DNA from: Pusillimonas sp. UBA3987
GTDB taxonomy: Bacteria > Pseudomonadota > Gammaproteobacteria > Burkholderiales > Burkholderiaceae_B
Length of the DNA: 64,000 nt
NCBI GenBank assembly: GCA_002384935.1
Contig: DGCD01000014.1
Span: forward strand, 1-64,000
Reading direction: 5' to 3'
Below, in pieces: positions 1-9,166 of this stretch. Under the pieces are notes generated by a model that saw only the letters and a program-made list of their open reading frames with translations, was not told the DNA's origin and searched no databases. Both the position numbers and the translations under genes were made by a program. How positions within the stretch are numbered: position 1 is the stretch's first letter; every line of letters starts with the position of its first letter.

Positions 1-105
1 TCGTAAATTCCTGGGCAGTCCAACAGTTTTTAAAAGTTAAGGCTAAGTGAACATATAATGAGCGCAGGCCCTCTTAACTCAAACCGTTTCAAGCGTAAAT
101 ATAGT

Positions 106-1947
106 TCATTCGTATAACCAAACCGGATGAGGATAACCGTCATCAGACGAAAGAGGTTTACCACCAACTAAAACATTTACATAACCATCAACTTTATCGA
201 GCTTCTGAATTACACGAACCCCAGATTGATTAAAAGTCAGTTCATCCCCCACCTCAAGAACTTTATCACCAAATCTTTTCTTATAAGTAAAACTATAGAA
301 ATCAGGTAGTTCAGCATTGGTCCACACCCCAGCGGTCCAGTTTTTATCATTTATATTAGCGGGGTAAATTATTCCCTGATTAACACTTCCCCACTCAATT
401 AAATTCGTCTTAAACCGCTCATTAGTAACTAATTTCGGAAAATCAATTATGAATTTTTTTCTATTAATGTGCGTTTCGCTCCCCCGCTCGTTATCAGAAT
501 AAAGCGAAACTTTCGAATCTGACGCCACCCCCATACTTCTAAGCACTGTTTTTACCATAATCAAAGCATAATAATCTCGGAGAGATGAATGCATACCAAA
601 TTCATCATACAAACTCACTTTTGCACTTGCATCCCGCCAAGATGACGTTTTTACAATTAAAAAAGGATCGTCGTCTATAGCTGTGAAATTTTGCTCTTTA
701 ATAACGCTAGCAAGATTATTCAGCTCAATTACATTCGGCAACACAAAACCTTTGTTAACACCAGTCTGTGCTAACAAAGTCAGAACTCCAGCAAAAGCGG
801 CGACCAAGAAAGTTGGTATTAGATAAAGCGAACCGGGGGACTTTCTTAAGTTCCGCCCTTCTAGAAACCACTTTATTGGCAATCTGAGAGTCATTATCAC
901 GGAAACAAAAAAAGTGGCCCCTAACGCCCCAATTGATCGATATGACGCCCAGTTCTCAGCAGTCACTAAATTGGGAACATAAGATAAAACTAGAGCAAGA
1001 GAAACAATCAAACATAAACTGGTGGCAACTGTTAAACCTCTCTGTTTACCTAACAACAAAATTGCGACTAATACTAATACAATGAAAAACCACTGTATCC
1101 AACAATTTCTCGGCGCAATGTGCAAAGAAGCCGAGTTCGCGAGAGGCTCCGACAAAAACCAAATTAGCTTTCCATACACATCACTAACGAAACCGTACCT
1201 AGATGAGTCGCCGGGATACACACTCTGGCCGACCTTGAACGCGATGAAGGCGCCCACCATCGCCAATGAAAAAGCAACCAAAACATCGAAGCCCCCTTCG
1301 ATAGTCCACTTATTCTTTGAGTCGAAACTGGACGTCGACGAGATCAATATACCAGTCCAAAACAACATTGCTAAAGGCTGGTAAATCAACAGAGAAACAA
1401 GTAGCAAACTAGCAGAGTAGAAAATAGCTATCCGTCTTGAGCGTTCGCGAATACGGCATTCTGGACTTAAAATAAAAGCACTGCATAAAGCCAATATACC
1501 AGCGTAAGGAGTTGTAAAATGTTGAGCCCAAGAAGCATACACTTGGAACGATGGAAGTAGCACGACCCCTATCGAAATCAATAAAGAGGTGAAAAAATCA
1601 ACGCGCTGTGCACGGGCGAATAAATATAAACAAAATCCTAGTATTGAAATCCCAACAACCCCCACAAAGCGGAGCGTCGCTAACCCTTCAATACTTCCTG
1701 CAACCATAAAACCGAAATGAAAGAAAAAAGCATTGAGTGGCCTTCCTGCTCCGATCAGTAACGGGACAGTACCCTCTTGCCCAGTTATTGCGTTATACAG
1801 AAAAGTCCAGTCATCCAAAACTCCAAAAGTATTAAACAGAACCGCTGAGTATGTAGAAAAAACAACCAAAAATATAATCAACGCTGCTAATAAATTAAAC
1901 GTTATGGCTCTATTCTTAATCTCATTTTCAGTTGTCAACAGCTTCAC
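106..1947 (-). CDS. Polytopic membrane protein, GtrII-like glycosyltransferase candidate
   Basis: Predicted protein of 613 residues. About ten to twelve hydrophobic segments fill the first 400 residues, and the C-terminal 200 or so are mostly soluble. The N-terminus (first membrane segment near residues 18-40, followed by an LDDW acidic motif and a short loop) looks like GT-C type integral membrane transferases such as GtrII, which move a sugar from a polyprenyl-phosphate carrier onto O-antigen outside the inner membrane. This family placement is by pattern only. The start is GTG at 1947, chosen because a GGAG ribosome site lies upstream; it overlaps the stop of the preceding glycosyltransferase gene (GTGA). 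It is the last gene of the minus-strand envelope run. The acceptor and sugar are unknown. Confidence 0.6.
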   Translation of the reverse strand: MKLLTTENEIKNRAITFNLLAALIIFLVVFSTYSAVLFNTFGVLDDWTFLYNAITGQEGTVPLLIGAGRPLNAFFFHFGFMVAGSIEGLATLRFVGVVGISILGFCLYLFARAQRVDFFTSLLISIGVVLLPSFQVYASWAQHFTTPYAGILALCSAFILSPECRIRERSRRIAIFYSASLLLVSLLIYQPLAMLFWTGILISSTSSFDSKNKWTIEGGFDVLVAFSLAMVGAFIAFKVGQSVYPGDSSRYGFVSDVYGKLIWFLSEPLANSASLHIAPRNCWIQWFFIVLVLVAILLLGKQRGLTVATSLCLIVSLALVLSYVPNLVTAENWASYRSIGALGATFFVSVIMTLRLPIKWFLEGRNLRKSPGSLYLIPTFLVAAFAGVLTLLAQTGVNKGFVLPNVIELNNLASVIKEQNFTAIDDDPFLIVKTSSWRDASAKVSLYDEFGMHSSLRDYYALIMVKTVLRSMGVASDSKVSLYSDNERGSETHINRKKFIIDFPKLVTNERFKTNLIEWGSVNQGIIYPANINDKNWTAGVWTNAELPDFYSFTYKKRFGDKVLEVGDELTFNQSGVRVIQKLDKVDGYVNVLVGGKPLSSDDGYPHPVWLYE

Positions 1948-2801
1948 TTTTTGAACTCCTGCACACTATCGTCTCCAATTTTTATACCCTCAGGATCATA
2001 GAAGCCGAGACAAGCCTTAAAGAGTATTAACAATACTAAAGAATTGCCTTTAAGTGCACTTATCTTGGTTGGCACATCTCCTTCAGGATACCGTCGAACT
2101 GAAGCTATTTCACAACACGTAAAGTTCAATTTTGGAGCTCGGCAAGACAAATATGCTAATAGCTCGTAAGTATCAAAAACATCTCTGAATACCTGGATAT
2201 CTGGAGAGGTCAAAAGTGCACGGCTATACGCGCGAAAACCTTGAGTTGTATCCGTCCACTTAAATCCAGACGCTAAGCTCAAACATGGAGCATGAATCAT
2301 TCTGATGGCGAAATCTCTTAGCTTTGGTGTGTTCACGGCCTCGCCCCCCGAAAGAAAACGCGAAGCCTGAACAAAATCAATGCCACTTTTTAATGCCTCG
2401 ATAAATCTGGGTATAGCTGCAGGATCATCCTTGTCGTTACCATCAATCGTCACAACACCTTCATACCCTTGATCAAGAGCAAAAGCATAAGCGCACCTCA
2501 ACTGGGCACTCAGCTTTCCCGCGCCCCTCTTGATCACAAGCCCTCTAACCCCTGCTCGCCTCAACGCCCCCAGTTCCAGGGAACCATCTGTGCTGCCGCC
2601 ATCGACGACAATGATATCTGCAAGTACAGGGATCTGATTTACTTGCATCCGTTTTAGCAAACTTTTAATTCGTTCACCCTCATTAATTACGGGGATCACT
2701 ACACAATAGGCATGTTGCTTACCCAGCCACATTGGGATATCCATCGCCGGTACTTGCCAATTGGCACGACCCTCTATATTTATTTCTTTTGTGATATTCA
2801 T
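1944..2801 (-). CDS. Family 2 glycosyltransferase, polyprenyl-phosphate sugar synthase type
   Basis: Predicted protein of 285 residues with a GT-A fold glycosyltransferase 2 domain. Visible motifs are the nucleotide-binding start (VVIPVINEGERI, near residue 34), IIVVDGGSTDGS, and the metal-binding acidic stretch TIDGNDKDDP near residue 120. The layout resembles dolichyl- or undecaprenyl-phosphate mannose/glucose synthases, which charge a lipid carrier with a sugar on the cytoplasmic face. It lacks the two C-terminal membrane helices of GtrB. It sits between a flippase-like gene and a GtrII-like transferase, so a charge-flip-transfer trio is plausible. The sugar donor cannot be read from sequence. 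Confidence 0.8.
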   Translation of the reverse strand: MNITKEINIEGRANWQVPAMDIPMWLGKQHAYCVVIPVINEGERIKSLLKRMQVNQIPVLADIIVVDGGSTDGSLELGALRRAGVRGLVIKRGAGKLSAQLRCAYAFALDQGYEGVVTIDGNDKDDPAAIPRFIEALKSGIDFVQASRFLSGGEAVNTPKLRDFAIRMIHAPCLSLASGFKWTDTTQGFRAYSRALLTSPDIQVFRDVFDTYELLAYLSCRAPKLNFTCCEIASVRRYPEGDVPTKISALKGNSLVLLILFKACLGFYDPEGIKIGDDSVQEFKK

Positions 2802-2805
2802 GTAG

Positions 2806-3162
2806 TTAGGCCACCCTCACGGTGATAAGAGCCACACCGGCAATGACAAGTAAAATTCCAGCACCTGTCGTCCAGTGAAAAGGCTCTCTAAAAATCAAAA
2901 CAGATAAACAAGCAACTGTCGCTACGGCCCCAGTAGTCAATACTGGGTGAGCAACATGCAATGGCAATCTTGCCAATGCAGCAGCATACAATAGAAAAGC
3001 TCCTCCATATAAAGCTAAACCCAGCCAGAAGGGCCAGTTGCTCAACGCTGCCAGTGGCTCACTCAAGGAAGGGAATTTTCTGGGAGGCATCATGGCCATC
3101 TTGACTAATAGGCTTGCAGAGGCGTTTGCAGCAATACCTAGCCCTAAAATTAGCCATTTCAT
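2806..3162 (-). CDS. Small EamA/SMR-type membrane protein, probable lipid-linked sugar flippase
   Basis: A 118-residue protein with four predicted membrane helices and the layout of half-size drug/metabolite transporters (EamA, ArnE/ArnF type). In glycolipid clusters such proteins move undecaprenyl-phosphate sugars across the inner membrane. The start at 3162 is chosen because ATG there overlaps the TGA of the upstream gene (ATGA) and is preceded by GGAG; a longer reading from 3192 lies inside the neighbouring gene. Being next to a polyprenyl-phosphate glycosyltransferase supports a flippase role, but a small-molecule exporter is not excluded. Confidence 0.75.
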   Translation of the reverse strand: MKWLILGLGIAANASASLLVKMAMMPPRKFPSLSEPLAALSNWPFWLGLALYGGAFLLYAAALARLPLHVAHPVLTTGAVATVACLSVLIFREPFHWTTGAGILLVIAGVALITVRVA

Positions 3163-3995
3163 CTGCTCCGCTCCTGTGCCGACCCATAACACTCGACAGC
3201 GAAAGAAAGCGCACGTTCGATAGAGCTGAGATGAAGCTCTTCCGGGGTAGCAACCATCTCTATCGAAACCACATGCTTTGGAATATATTGAAAAAGCACT
3301 TTGTGCATCAAACTATGATCTGTTTCACCATCTCCCAGAGGAATCAGATCCGCTTCACTTGCATGCACATGTCCTATTAACTCTGCACAACTTTCCAGGA
3401 CGGTTACGGGAGACTCCTTATTAATCGTTAAAGCCCCTGTATCAAACTGCATTCGTATAGCATCATGATCAACAGCGGCTACGACACAGGCTGTCTCTTC
3501 ACTGTTCGTCATGAAATTCGCACCATAACGGGTTGGGTTTGGCTCCAAACACACAAAAACACCATGCTGCAAAGCAATATCCCCGAGGCGTCGGAAAAAG
3601 ATAACCGCTTGCTCTAACGCCTGCGCATCGCTCAAACCCGAGCGATCGCGATTTTTAGGTGAACCAAATACTAAACGAGTAGCTCCAAGACTAGCGCCAA
3701 TGCGACACACGGCTCGCAAATGCTCTAACATCGCCCCTTGACTTTTATTATCGCCAAATACATTTAACCCTGTTGTCCCAAATAGCAAAGCCTGCATACC
3801 GGTTATCTCGATCCCGCGATCCTCCCACCATCGCCTTATCTTCGCAATTTCCTTCTCGTTAGCATTTGCCGGATCGGGAAAGTATTTGCCAGGCGCGATA
3901 TCAATCGCATCTATGCCAAATTTACCCAATAGTTGCGCGACGGCAAGATCCTCAGCCACATCCCAGGCAATGTTTGATATCGCAAGCCTCACCAC
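3159..3995 (-). CDS. Sugar phosphate isomerase/epimerase family protein (TIM barrel)
   Basis: Predicted 278-residue protein of the xylose-isomerase-like TIM-barrel (AP endonuclease 2) superfamily. Conserved strand ends carry likely metal ligands: VCLEPNP (Glu), MQFDTGAL (Asp), HVHASEAD (His and Glu) and SIEMV near the C-terminus. Members isomerise or epimerise sugars, inositols or hydroxyacids. It overlaps the upstream epimerase-like gene by 7 bases and the downstream flippase-like gene by 4, so it is translated within the envelope operon and probably prepares an unusual sugar or polyol building block. The substrate is not recognisable. Confidence 0.75.
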   Translation of the reverse strand: MVRLAISNIAWDVAEDLAVAQLLGKFGIDAIDIAPGKYFPDPANANEKEIAKIRRWWEDRGIEITGMQALLFGTTGLNVFGDNKSQGAMLEHLRAVCRIGASLGATRLVFGSPKNRDRSGLSDAQALEQAVIFFRRLGDIALQHGVFVCLEPNPTRYGANFMTNSEETACVVAAVDHDAIRMQFDTGALTINKESPVTVLESCAELIGHVHASEADLIPLGDGETDHSLMHKVLFQYIPKHVVSIEMVATPEELHLSSIERALSFAVECYGSAQERSR

Positions 3996-4783
3996 ACATC
4001 CCCGCTCTCTACCTTCCGGGTAACGATTTCAGACTGAGCATAGGCTCTAATTGCCTGGATCGTTTCACGCACGCTGTACTGGTAGCGACCAGTACAGCCG
4101 AAAACATCGGCATATCGCGTCTGCATGTCGTAGTTAGCAGGGGTGTTAGCCAGTGTCTGCGTGAATGGCTCCCCAAACCCCAGCAGAGATATATCTGACA
4201 CACTAATCGGCTCGGCAGTCAGGTGCACTAACGATAAACCGGCCTCCAAGGCTGTTCTAATGTCATACCAAAGATTAACCATAGGATAAAACTGAAAAAC
4301 TCCCCTGCCCTCAATGACGTCAAGATTATTCTTATTATGGAGATCAAAAATCACATTTTTTCGTAAACCGGGACCCACCAAGCCCGGTAGGCGAACAATT
4401 AAATAGCTAGAAAAATGTTGCTCCACGAACTTTTCAAGCACTCGACGATGGAGCCCATAGGGAAGTAAGTCAGACTCTTCTATCTGCGTAAACTCATCAA
4501 CACCAATCGGATCCTTGAACACATCAACAGTACTAATCAAGATGAATTTTTTACATTTAACAGTACGGAGATTACTAATCAGTGCATCAATTTTCTTTCT
4601 GTCATCTGCGGGCTCGCGATTGGCTATCCACTTCTGGGCGGGCGCCCCTGCACACACCACGACATCAAATTCACGATTCTCGATTTCTTGAATATTGGTT
4701 GAGCGGTAACACGCGGCAAAATTTGCTTGCTTAAGCAGCGTACCTCCGACAAAACCCGAAAAACCGATTAACGCATTACTCAT
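3989..4783 (-). CDS. NAD-dependent epimerase/dehydratase-like protein with altered catalytic motif
   Basis: Predicted 264-residue short-chain/extended dehydrogenase with an N-terminal Rossmann signature (GFSGFVGG, residues 8-15). LISTVDVF supplies the usual Ser/Thr region, but the expected YxxxK reads YGLHR, with Arg at the Lys position. That change, and the shortened length compared with the roughly 310-340 residues of full sugar epimerases, make it uncertain whether it is an active oxidoreductase. It overlaps the 736-residue membrane protein gene by 4 bases (ATGA) and the TIM-barrel isomerase gene by 7, so it belongs to the same operon and presumably the same sugar pathway. Confidence 0.7.
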   Translation of the reverse strand: MSNALIGFSGFVGGTLLKQANFAACYRSTNIQEIENREFDVVVCAGAPAQKWIANREPADDRKKIDALISNLRTVKCKKFILISTVDVFKDPIGVDEFTQIEESDLLPYGLHRRVLEKFVEQHFSSYLIVRLPGLVGPGLRKNVIFDLHNKNNLDVIEGRGVFQFYPMVNLWYDIRTALEAGLSLVHLTAEPISVSDISLLGFGEPFTQTLANTPANYDMQTRYADVFGCTGRYQYSVRETIQAIRAYAQSEIVTRKVESGDVW

Positions 4784-6990
4784 TCCAATACCTCAAATTT
4801 GCTTGGCACGCCAACATCCTTAGCGTGCAGTATTTCACCCTCTACCCCTACATTCAAATAAGGACCATTTTCAATCACCGAGATAATCTTACGGCTCTCA
4901 CCATTAACAAACATCACCGCCTTACCGTTCTTGTACTTTGTTCGATTCTCAACAGTATTTTTAGTAAAAAAACCAGCCCATCGACGAGCTATACCATAAT
5001 TCCAATTACCATCCGTAAGAAAGAAGTCCTCTGGATTTCTTTCATACAATAGCTCTTTGTTTCGATACAAGATTCGCTCCGCAGTGCAAGCTCGGATGTT
5101 CACAGCAGCTTCGCCTACCGACTTAAAATAAAACTCACCAACATTTTCTTCTGTTATCAACACGGGGAAGGTTACTTCATGCTTCCCCGGCGGAAGTGAT
5201 AAGAAACCGTCAGCATCAGCACCATAAGATATATTATTTTTAAACATCAAGAGATACCTACCCCCAGCCAGCGACGACGACGACGACGAATAAGTTAGAA
5301 CCACCCTATAAAATCCTATGTGTGCTGGATGCAATGTAATGTTATCTTTCTCTAAAGAGATCTGACATTCAACCGGCTCATACGCAGACCGAGGATCAGT
5401 TCGTTTCCAAACAACCGTTGTTGGTGATATAAAACTTGGCTCCCAGTGTGAGATAAGATCCTCATAGAACCAGAAATTTTGACTAAGGCTCCATGGCTGC
5501 CAAACGGGACTAGTTAAATATCGTGTGGTAATAATCACGTCAACATTTTTAAGGGATGTCTTGGAAATCTCACGCACACTTCCAAGTGCATGAATAACCG
5601 AATCCACGGGCATTGGGGGAAAACTATTGTTTAATGAGTTCCATAACCCCCAATAGTCTTCAACTGCAATATAATCACGATGCTGCCGAGCATAGAAAAC
5701 GTAATCACGATATGTCATATCGAGGTAGCCACCCAACTCCGAGACATAGAATTTTGCCGGATCACTCATAGCAGAAGCTAAATTCTTCTTATAATCTATC
5801 CACCCAGGTACAGCGATAAATACTAATAAAGAAAAAGCAAGCATTAACAAAAAAACAGGGAAGAAAAGTATGTGACTATTCGTACGTATCACTACGAATT
5901 TCAAAAAAAATATGATTGACGCAGCGACTCCCCAGAAACAAAACCCAGTAAAATATCCGCCAAGGTGTCCGCCAACTGATGCAAGGCTTCCGCCTGCAAA
6001 AAGAACGATCCCAACAAAAAGGATCAAAAAGTACTCAATCGATTTTTCTCTTATTGCAGTAAATATAAAAAAGAGCAGAACCAGTAACGGGAAATAGTTT
6101 TCCTCTGAAAACAGTCTAAAAAAATGACTGACATCAAAAACCCGTGTGGTAAATCCGTAAGGGCCAAAATACCACCATTGATCACCAGCCACATCCACAA
6201 AATTGAATTTTAACAACTCAAGTGGATGCCCAGCCGTAACAATGAACAGCAGCACTAACCATGAAAAAAGCGCCGTAGCAGTCATTAATACAGCACATCG
6301 CTTCCACGTCTTTCTTTCAGAACAATATAAGTAACAAAAATTAAACAACAAGAAGAAACAAAAAGTTGGTAACGCAAAATCATTTGACCACAGCAGCGCT
6401 CCCCCCAAGGTAAAACCAACTAAAAGACTGCGACGATTACTATTGCGCACCCTTCTTATTAGGAAATATGTAGCGAGTGCGACCAAATAAGGAAGAGCTG
6501 TCCTAATGAATCTTAAAGAGTTACCAGGCTCCGTAGCAAAAACGAAAACATTTTGAAAAGGTAACTGCTGCGCTATTAAATTAGCGCCGAAAAATACGAG
6601 CGCCCCACCGACGAGAGAATAAGCCACACGCTCTGGCTGCAATAAAAAATGCCAAAGTATTGATACTGCGAGCCAACCAAGAAACATTGTCAGAAACTGC
6701 GCCGCAAATACTGTAGCAGCAAGATCTCCACCTACAATTTTGTAAATCGGAAAAATTACAAATAAAGGCCCAATTCCTAAATAGGGGTAAAAATCCCTAC
6801 CCGGGAAGTAACCTGAATTGAGACGAAAAAGCCCACTAGCGGTCTGAAATGCACCATCTAAATGAAAAGTAGGAATATTAATCGAGGCTACTAAGGCCGC
6901 AATCGAAATAATCGCGATTACCAATACAACGGAAACATAAGACACGCAAGCGCAAATAATTTTTTGCTTTTTATTTTTTTTAATACTCAC
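4780..6990 (-). CDS. Large polytopic membrane protein of the envelope cluster
   Basis: Predicted 736-residue protein. Roughly the first 400 residues hold about eleven hydrophobic segments with a periplasmic-type loop carrying His/Asp residues (NIPTFHLDGAFQTASG) after the first helix, as in GT-C glycosyltransferases. The remaining 330 residues are soluble and end in beta-rich sequence. The start GTG at 6990 follows GGAG with normal spacing and lies 5 bases after the stop of the upstream FAD oxidoreductase gene; a TTG at 7014 would lie inside that gene. A run of six serines near residue 570 is encoded by a CGA/TCG triplet repeat. No specific function is recognised; a lipid-linked sugar transferase is likely. 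Confidence 0.65.
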   Translation of the reverse strand: MSIKKNKKQKIICACVSYVSVVLVIAIISIAALVASINIPTFHLDGAFQTASGLFRLNSGYFPGRDFYPYLGIGPLFVIFPIYKIVGGDLAATVFAAQFLTMFLGWLAVSILWHFLLQPERVAYSLVGGALVFFGANLIAQQLPFQNVFVFATEPGNSLRFIRTALPYLVALATYFLIRRVRNSNRRSLLVGFTLGGALLWSNDFALPTFCFFLLFNFCYLYCSERKTWKRCAVLMTATALFSWLVLLFIVTAGHPLELLKFNFVDVAGDQWWYFGPYGFTTRVFDVSHFFRLFSEENYFPLLVLLFFIFTAIREKSIEYFLILFVGIVLFAGGSLASVGGHLGGYFTGFCFWGVAASIIFFLKFVVIRTNSHILFFPVFLLMLAFSLLVFIAVPGWIDYKKNLASAMSDPAKFYVSELGGYLDMTYRDYVFYARQHRDYIAVEDYWGLWNSLNNSFPPMPVDSVIHALGSVREISKTSLKNVDVIITTRYLTSPVWQPWSLSQNFWFYEDLISHWEPSFISPTTVVWKRTDPRSAYEPVECQISLEKDNITLHPAHIGFYRVVLTYSSSSSSLAGGRYLLMFKNNISYGADADGFLSLPPGKHEVTFPVLITEENVGEFYFKSVGEAAVNIRACTAERILYRNKELLYERNPEDFFLTDGNWNYGIARRWAGFFTKNTVENRTKYKNGKAVMFVNGESRKIISVIENGPYLNVGVEGEILHAKDVGVPSKFEVLE
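5272..5289. repeat. Triplet microsatellite (CGA)6 inside a membrane-protein gene
   Basis: Six perfect CGA units on the plus strand, read as six TCG serine codons in the minus-strand gene. Length changes in whole units would keep the reading frame, so this is a length-variable tract candidate rather than an on/off switch. Confidence 0.85.
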
Positions 6991-6995
6991 AGTGA

Positions 6996-8138
6996 TTACT
7001 CCGCACCACTGCAAATATTTTCTGTATCAAGCTTTTCGATAACATCATAAACATTATCGATCTTTCCACCCAACACTGAATAACAGCCGGGGAGCTGATT
7101 ATGTTTTTCAAAAAGGATCGGGCGACCATCATCCCCCTCGTTCTTAACCAATACGGTCTTGACCTCAAACAATGAGTCGATATATTTCGCTTTAAGCAGA
7201 GAAGGCAAATAGCGCCCAACATCGCGGATCATACGATCAACACGTGTCTCACAATTATAGTCATGAAGCACCTTATATGGATCAACGCCCTGTTCGTCCC
7301 TCCAACTAAAGTGTGGCGTATATCGAACATGTGACAGCGTATGTAAGCGACGATCAGGAAATGGCATCATCGAAAAAAAAGGTCCATCCATCACAGTGAC
7401 CCCGATATTTTTTAGATCATCGGGGACTTGCATAAGCGCCATTTCCGCCACCTCCTGCTTGAGCCCCGATTGGATACCTGAAAAGTCACCCGAAAACTGA
7501 TTGAGCCCACTATAAGTACAATTAAAAACGTAGCGACAAGTTATAGATGTAACACCCTCTGATTTAGACTCCAGCCCTACTACCAAACCTTGACTTCTGG
7601 AGGAACGCGAAATTGATGTCGCGAGCGTTGAGTAGTGGACGTAAACGCCAGCATCCTTAAGTTCATCAACAGCCCACCTTGCAAGACGAGTTGAGTCAAA
7701 AGCATACTCCTCAACCAAAAAAACATTCTCAATCAGTCGCGGCTCAAAAAGTCGCTTTAATCCAGCTTCAGCTGGTTTAACCTTTGCTCCAATCTCGTCA
7801 CAAAATCGTTCAAACTGTTTGGCAGTTACCTTTGAGTTGCGTCTTGCTATAGCATATAGCTTTACAAAATCCTGTTTCATCACCTGTGGCCAATCACGCG
7901 CAAAACGAGGTAAATTGACTCTACTACGAAAGGCTGTCGTGAAACTTCGGGGGTAATGATATCCGTTGTGCACTCGTGCCTGATTGTTATACGAAGCACG
8001 ACGCAAAAGCGCTGGCTCTCGCTCCACAAGGAGAACGCGACTCAGTCCACGAGTTTTGGCGAGGTAGATCGCAATAGCAGACCCATAAAAACCACCACCA
8101 ATGACGACAGCGTCTGCATCAATGCGTCGCTCCGTCAT
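6996..8138 (-). CDS. FAD-dependent oxidoreductase, D-amino-acid oxidase (DAO) family
   Basis: Predicted 380-residue protein with an N-terminal FAD dinucleotide-binding motif (VVIGGGFYGSAIAIYLA, residues 11-27) followed by the acidic ribose-binding end (LLVERE). The remainder fits the DAO/glycerol-3-phosphate dehydrogenase-like fold. The RASYNNQARVHNGYHYPRS stretch, with several His and Tyr residues, is typical of DAO members found in surface polysaccharide clusters. It overlaps the upstream glycosyltransferase gene by 4 bases (ATGA). It probably oxidises a sugar- or polyol-linked hydroxyl or amine in the same pathway; the substrate is unknown. Confidence 0.8.
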   Translation of the reverse strand: MTERRIDADAVVIGGGFYGSAIAIYLAKTRGLSRVLLVEREPALLRRASYNNQARVHNGYHYPRSFTTAFRSRVNLPRFARDWPQVMKQDFVKLYAIARRNSKVTAKQFERFCDEIGAKVKPAEAGLKRLFEPRLIENVFLVEEYAFDSTRLARWAVDELKDAGVYVHYSTLATSISRSSRSQGLVVGLESKSEGVTSITCRYVFNCTYSGLNQFSGDFSGIQSGLKQEVAEMALMQVPDDLKNIGVTVMDGPFFSMMPFPDRRLHTLSHVRYTPHFSWRDEQGVDPYKVLHDYNCETRVDRMIRDVGRYLPSLLKAKYIDSLFEVKTVLVKNEGDDGRPILFEKHNQLPGCYSVLGGKIDNVYDVIEKLDTENICSGAE

Positions 8139-9166
8139 ACGGAAGCCTTATCTGATTCGCAAGAACCATTGGTTGCTGACGACGAAGCATCCAAAACATT
8201 TAACTTCTCTCGGCGAGTCATACGAGCGCTCGTAAACTCCTGACCAACATGATATAACGGGCCTTCGTTGCTGAGGCTGGCCATATGCAAAATGTACTCA
8301 CCAAGCACCAAAAGCACGAGCGAAATCAGAAAAAACATTCCTGATTGCTGTAACGAGAGACTAACCCAGCCAGGCGCGACCTCTGTTTTAAAAATCCCAA
8401 CTGCGACAACATAAACTGAGTAAAGCAAATTCGCCGCAGCCCCGAAAAGAGACAACGATGTTACAAGTCGCATTGGACCTTGCGTCGTGGAGACAAGTAA
8501 ACGCACTCCTCGATCAATGCTTTCCCCTAATTTCTTAGTGTTTTTCGAAAGCGGTTTCGCGCTGTATCGCATATTAACTCGAGCAAAACCACCAGTGGCT
8601 GGTAAATGTCTATAGGTTACCGCTGGCTGCGAATGTCGAAGGATAAAATTTACGACTCGCCTACTCAATAGTCTGTACTGCGGAGCATCTTCAGCTAGAT
8701 GTATTCCATTGAACGACTTGTACAAGAGATTAAAAGCTGCATACGCTGAACGGTAAGCAAAACTTTGTAGTGGCTTCTGTTCGTTATTTGCAAAAACAAC
8801 GTCAGCACCCGTAACTGACTTTTCGAGCATTTCATGCAAAAAACCAATATCGTCAACTAACGGATCAAGGACGGCAACGAAATCGCCGAGTGCATTTTCA
8901 AGCCCTACCCACGAGGCCGTATCGCCATCTACTTCCTTAGTTAGGGCGTAAACTTGTATGTTTGGATAGCCTGTTTGGGCTGTCAAATTTTTTAAAATAC
9001 TCACACTTTCATCATCGGACGCGTTATCAACAATAATCAACTCATAATCCGTAACAAGTGAACCTATCTGAGAGGAAGCATCCTGGACAAAACGCTCAAG
9101 CTGATGGCTTCGATTGCGCACAACATATACAACTGATAAAAAAACCGGAAAAAACTTCATTCTCAT
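8135..9166 (-). CDS. Family 2 glycosyltransferase with C-terminal membrane helices (GtrB-like)
   Basis: Predicted 343-residue protein: an N-terminal GT2 domain (FLSVVYVVRNRSHQLE; LIIVDNASDDES), then two hydrophobic segments at about residues 238-260 and 275-300, the layout of GtrB/bactoprenol glucosyltransferases that load undecaprenyl phosphate. The second acidic motif reads LDPLVDD where GtrB proteins usually have a clear DADLQDPP-type sequence, so activity or donor use may differ. It is the first gene of the minus-strand envelope operon. Two near-adjacent Met codons at 9166 and 9160 could start it. Confidence 0.75.
   Translation of the reverse strand: MRMKFFPVFLSVVYVVRNRSHQLERFVQDASSQIGSLVTDYELIIVDNASDDESVSILKNLTAQTGYPNIQVYALTKEVDGDTASWVGLENALGDFVAVLDPLVDDIGFLHEMLEKSVTGADVVFANNEQKPLQSFAYRSAYAAFNLLYKSFNGIHLAEDAPQYRLLSRRVVNFILRHSQPAVTYRHLPATGGFARVNMRYSAKPLSKNTKKLGESIDRGVRLLVSTTQGPMRLVTSLSLFGAAANLLYSVYVVAVGIFKTEVAPGWVSLSLQQSGMFFLISLVLLVLGEYILHMASLSNEGPLYHVGQEFTSARMTRREKLNVLDASSSATNGSCESDKASV

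Noticed and set aside
1022..1384. Plus-strand open frame of 120 codons in the first membrane-protein gene
   Set aside because: Antisense to a longer minus-strand gene that fits the tightly overlapping operon; no ribosome site.
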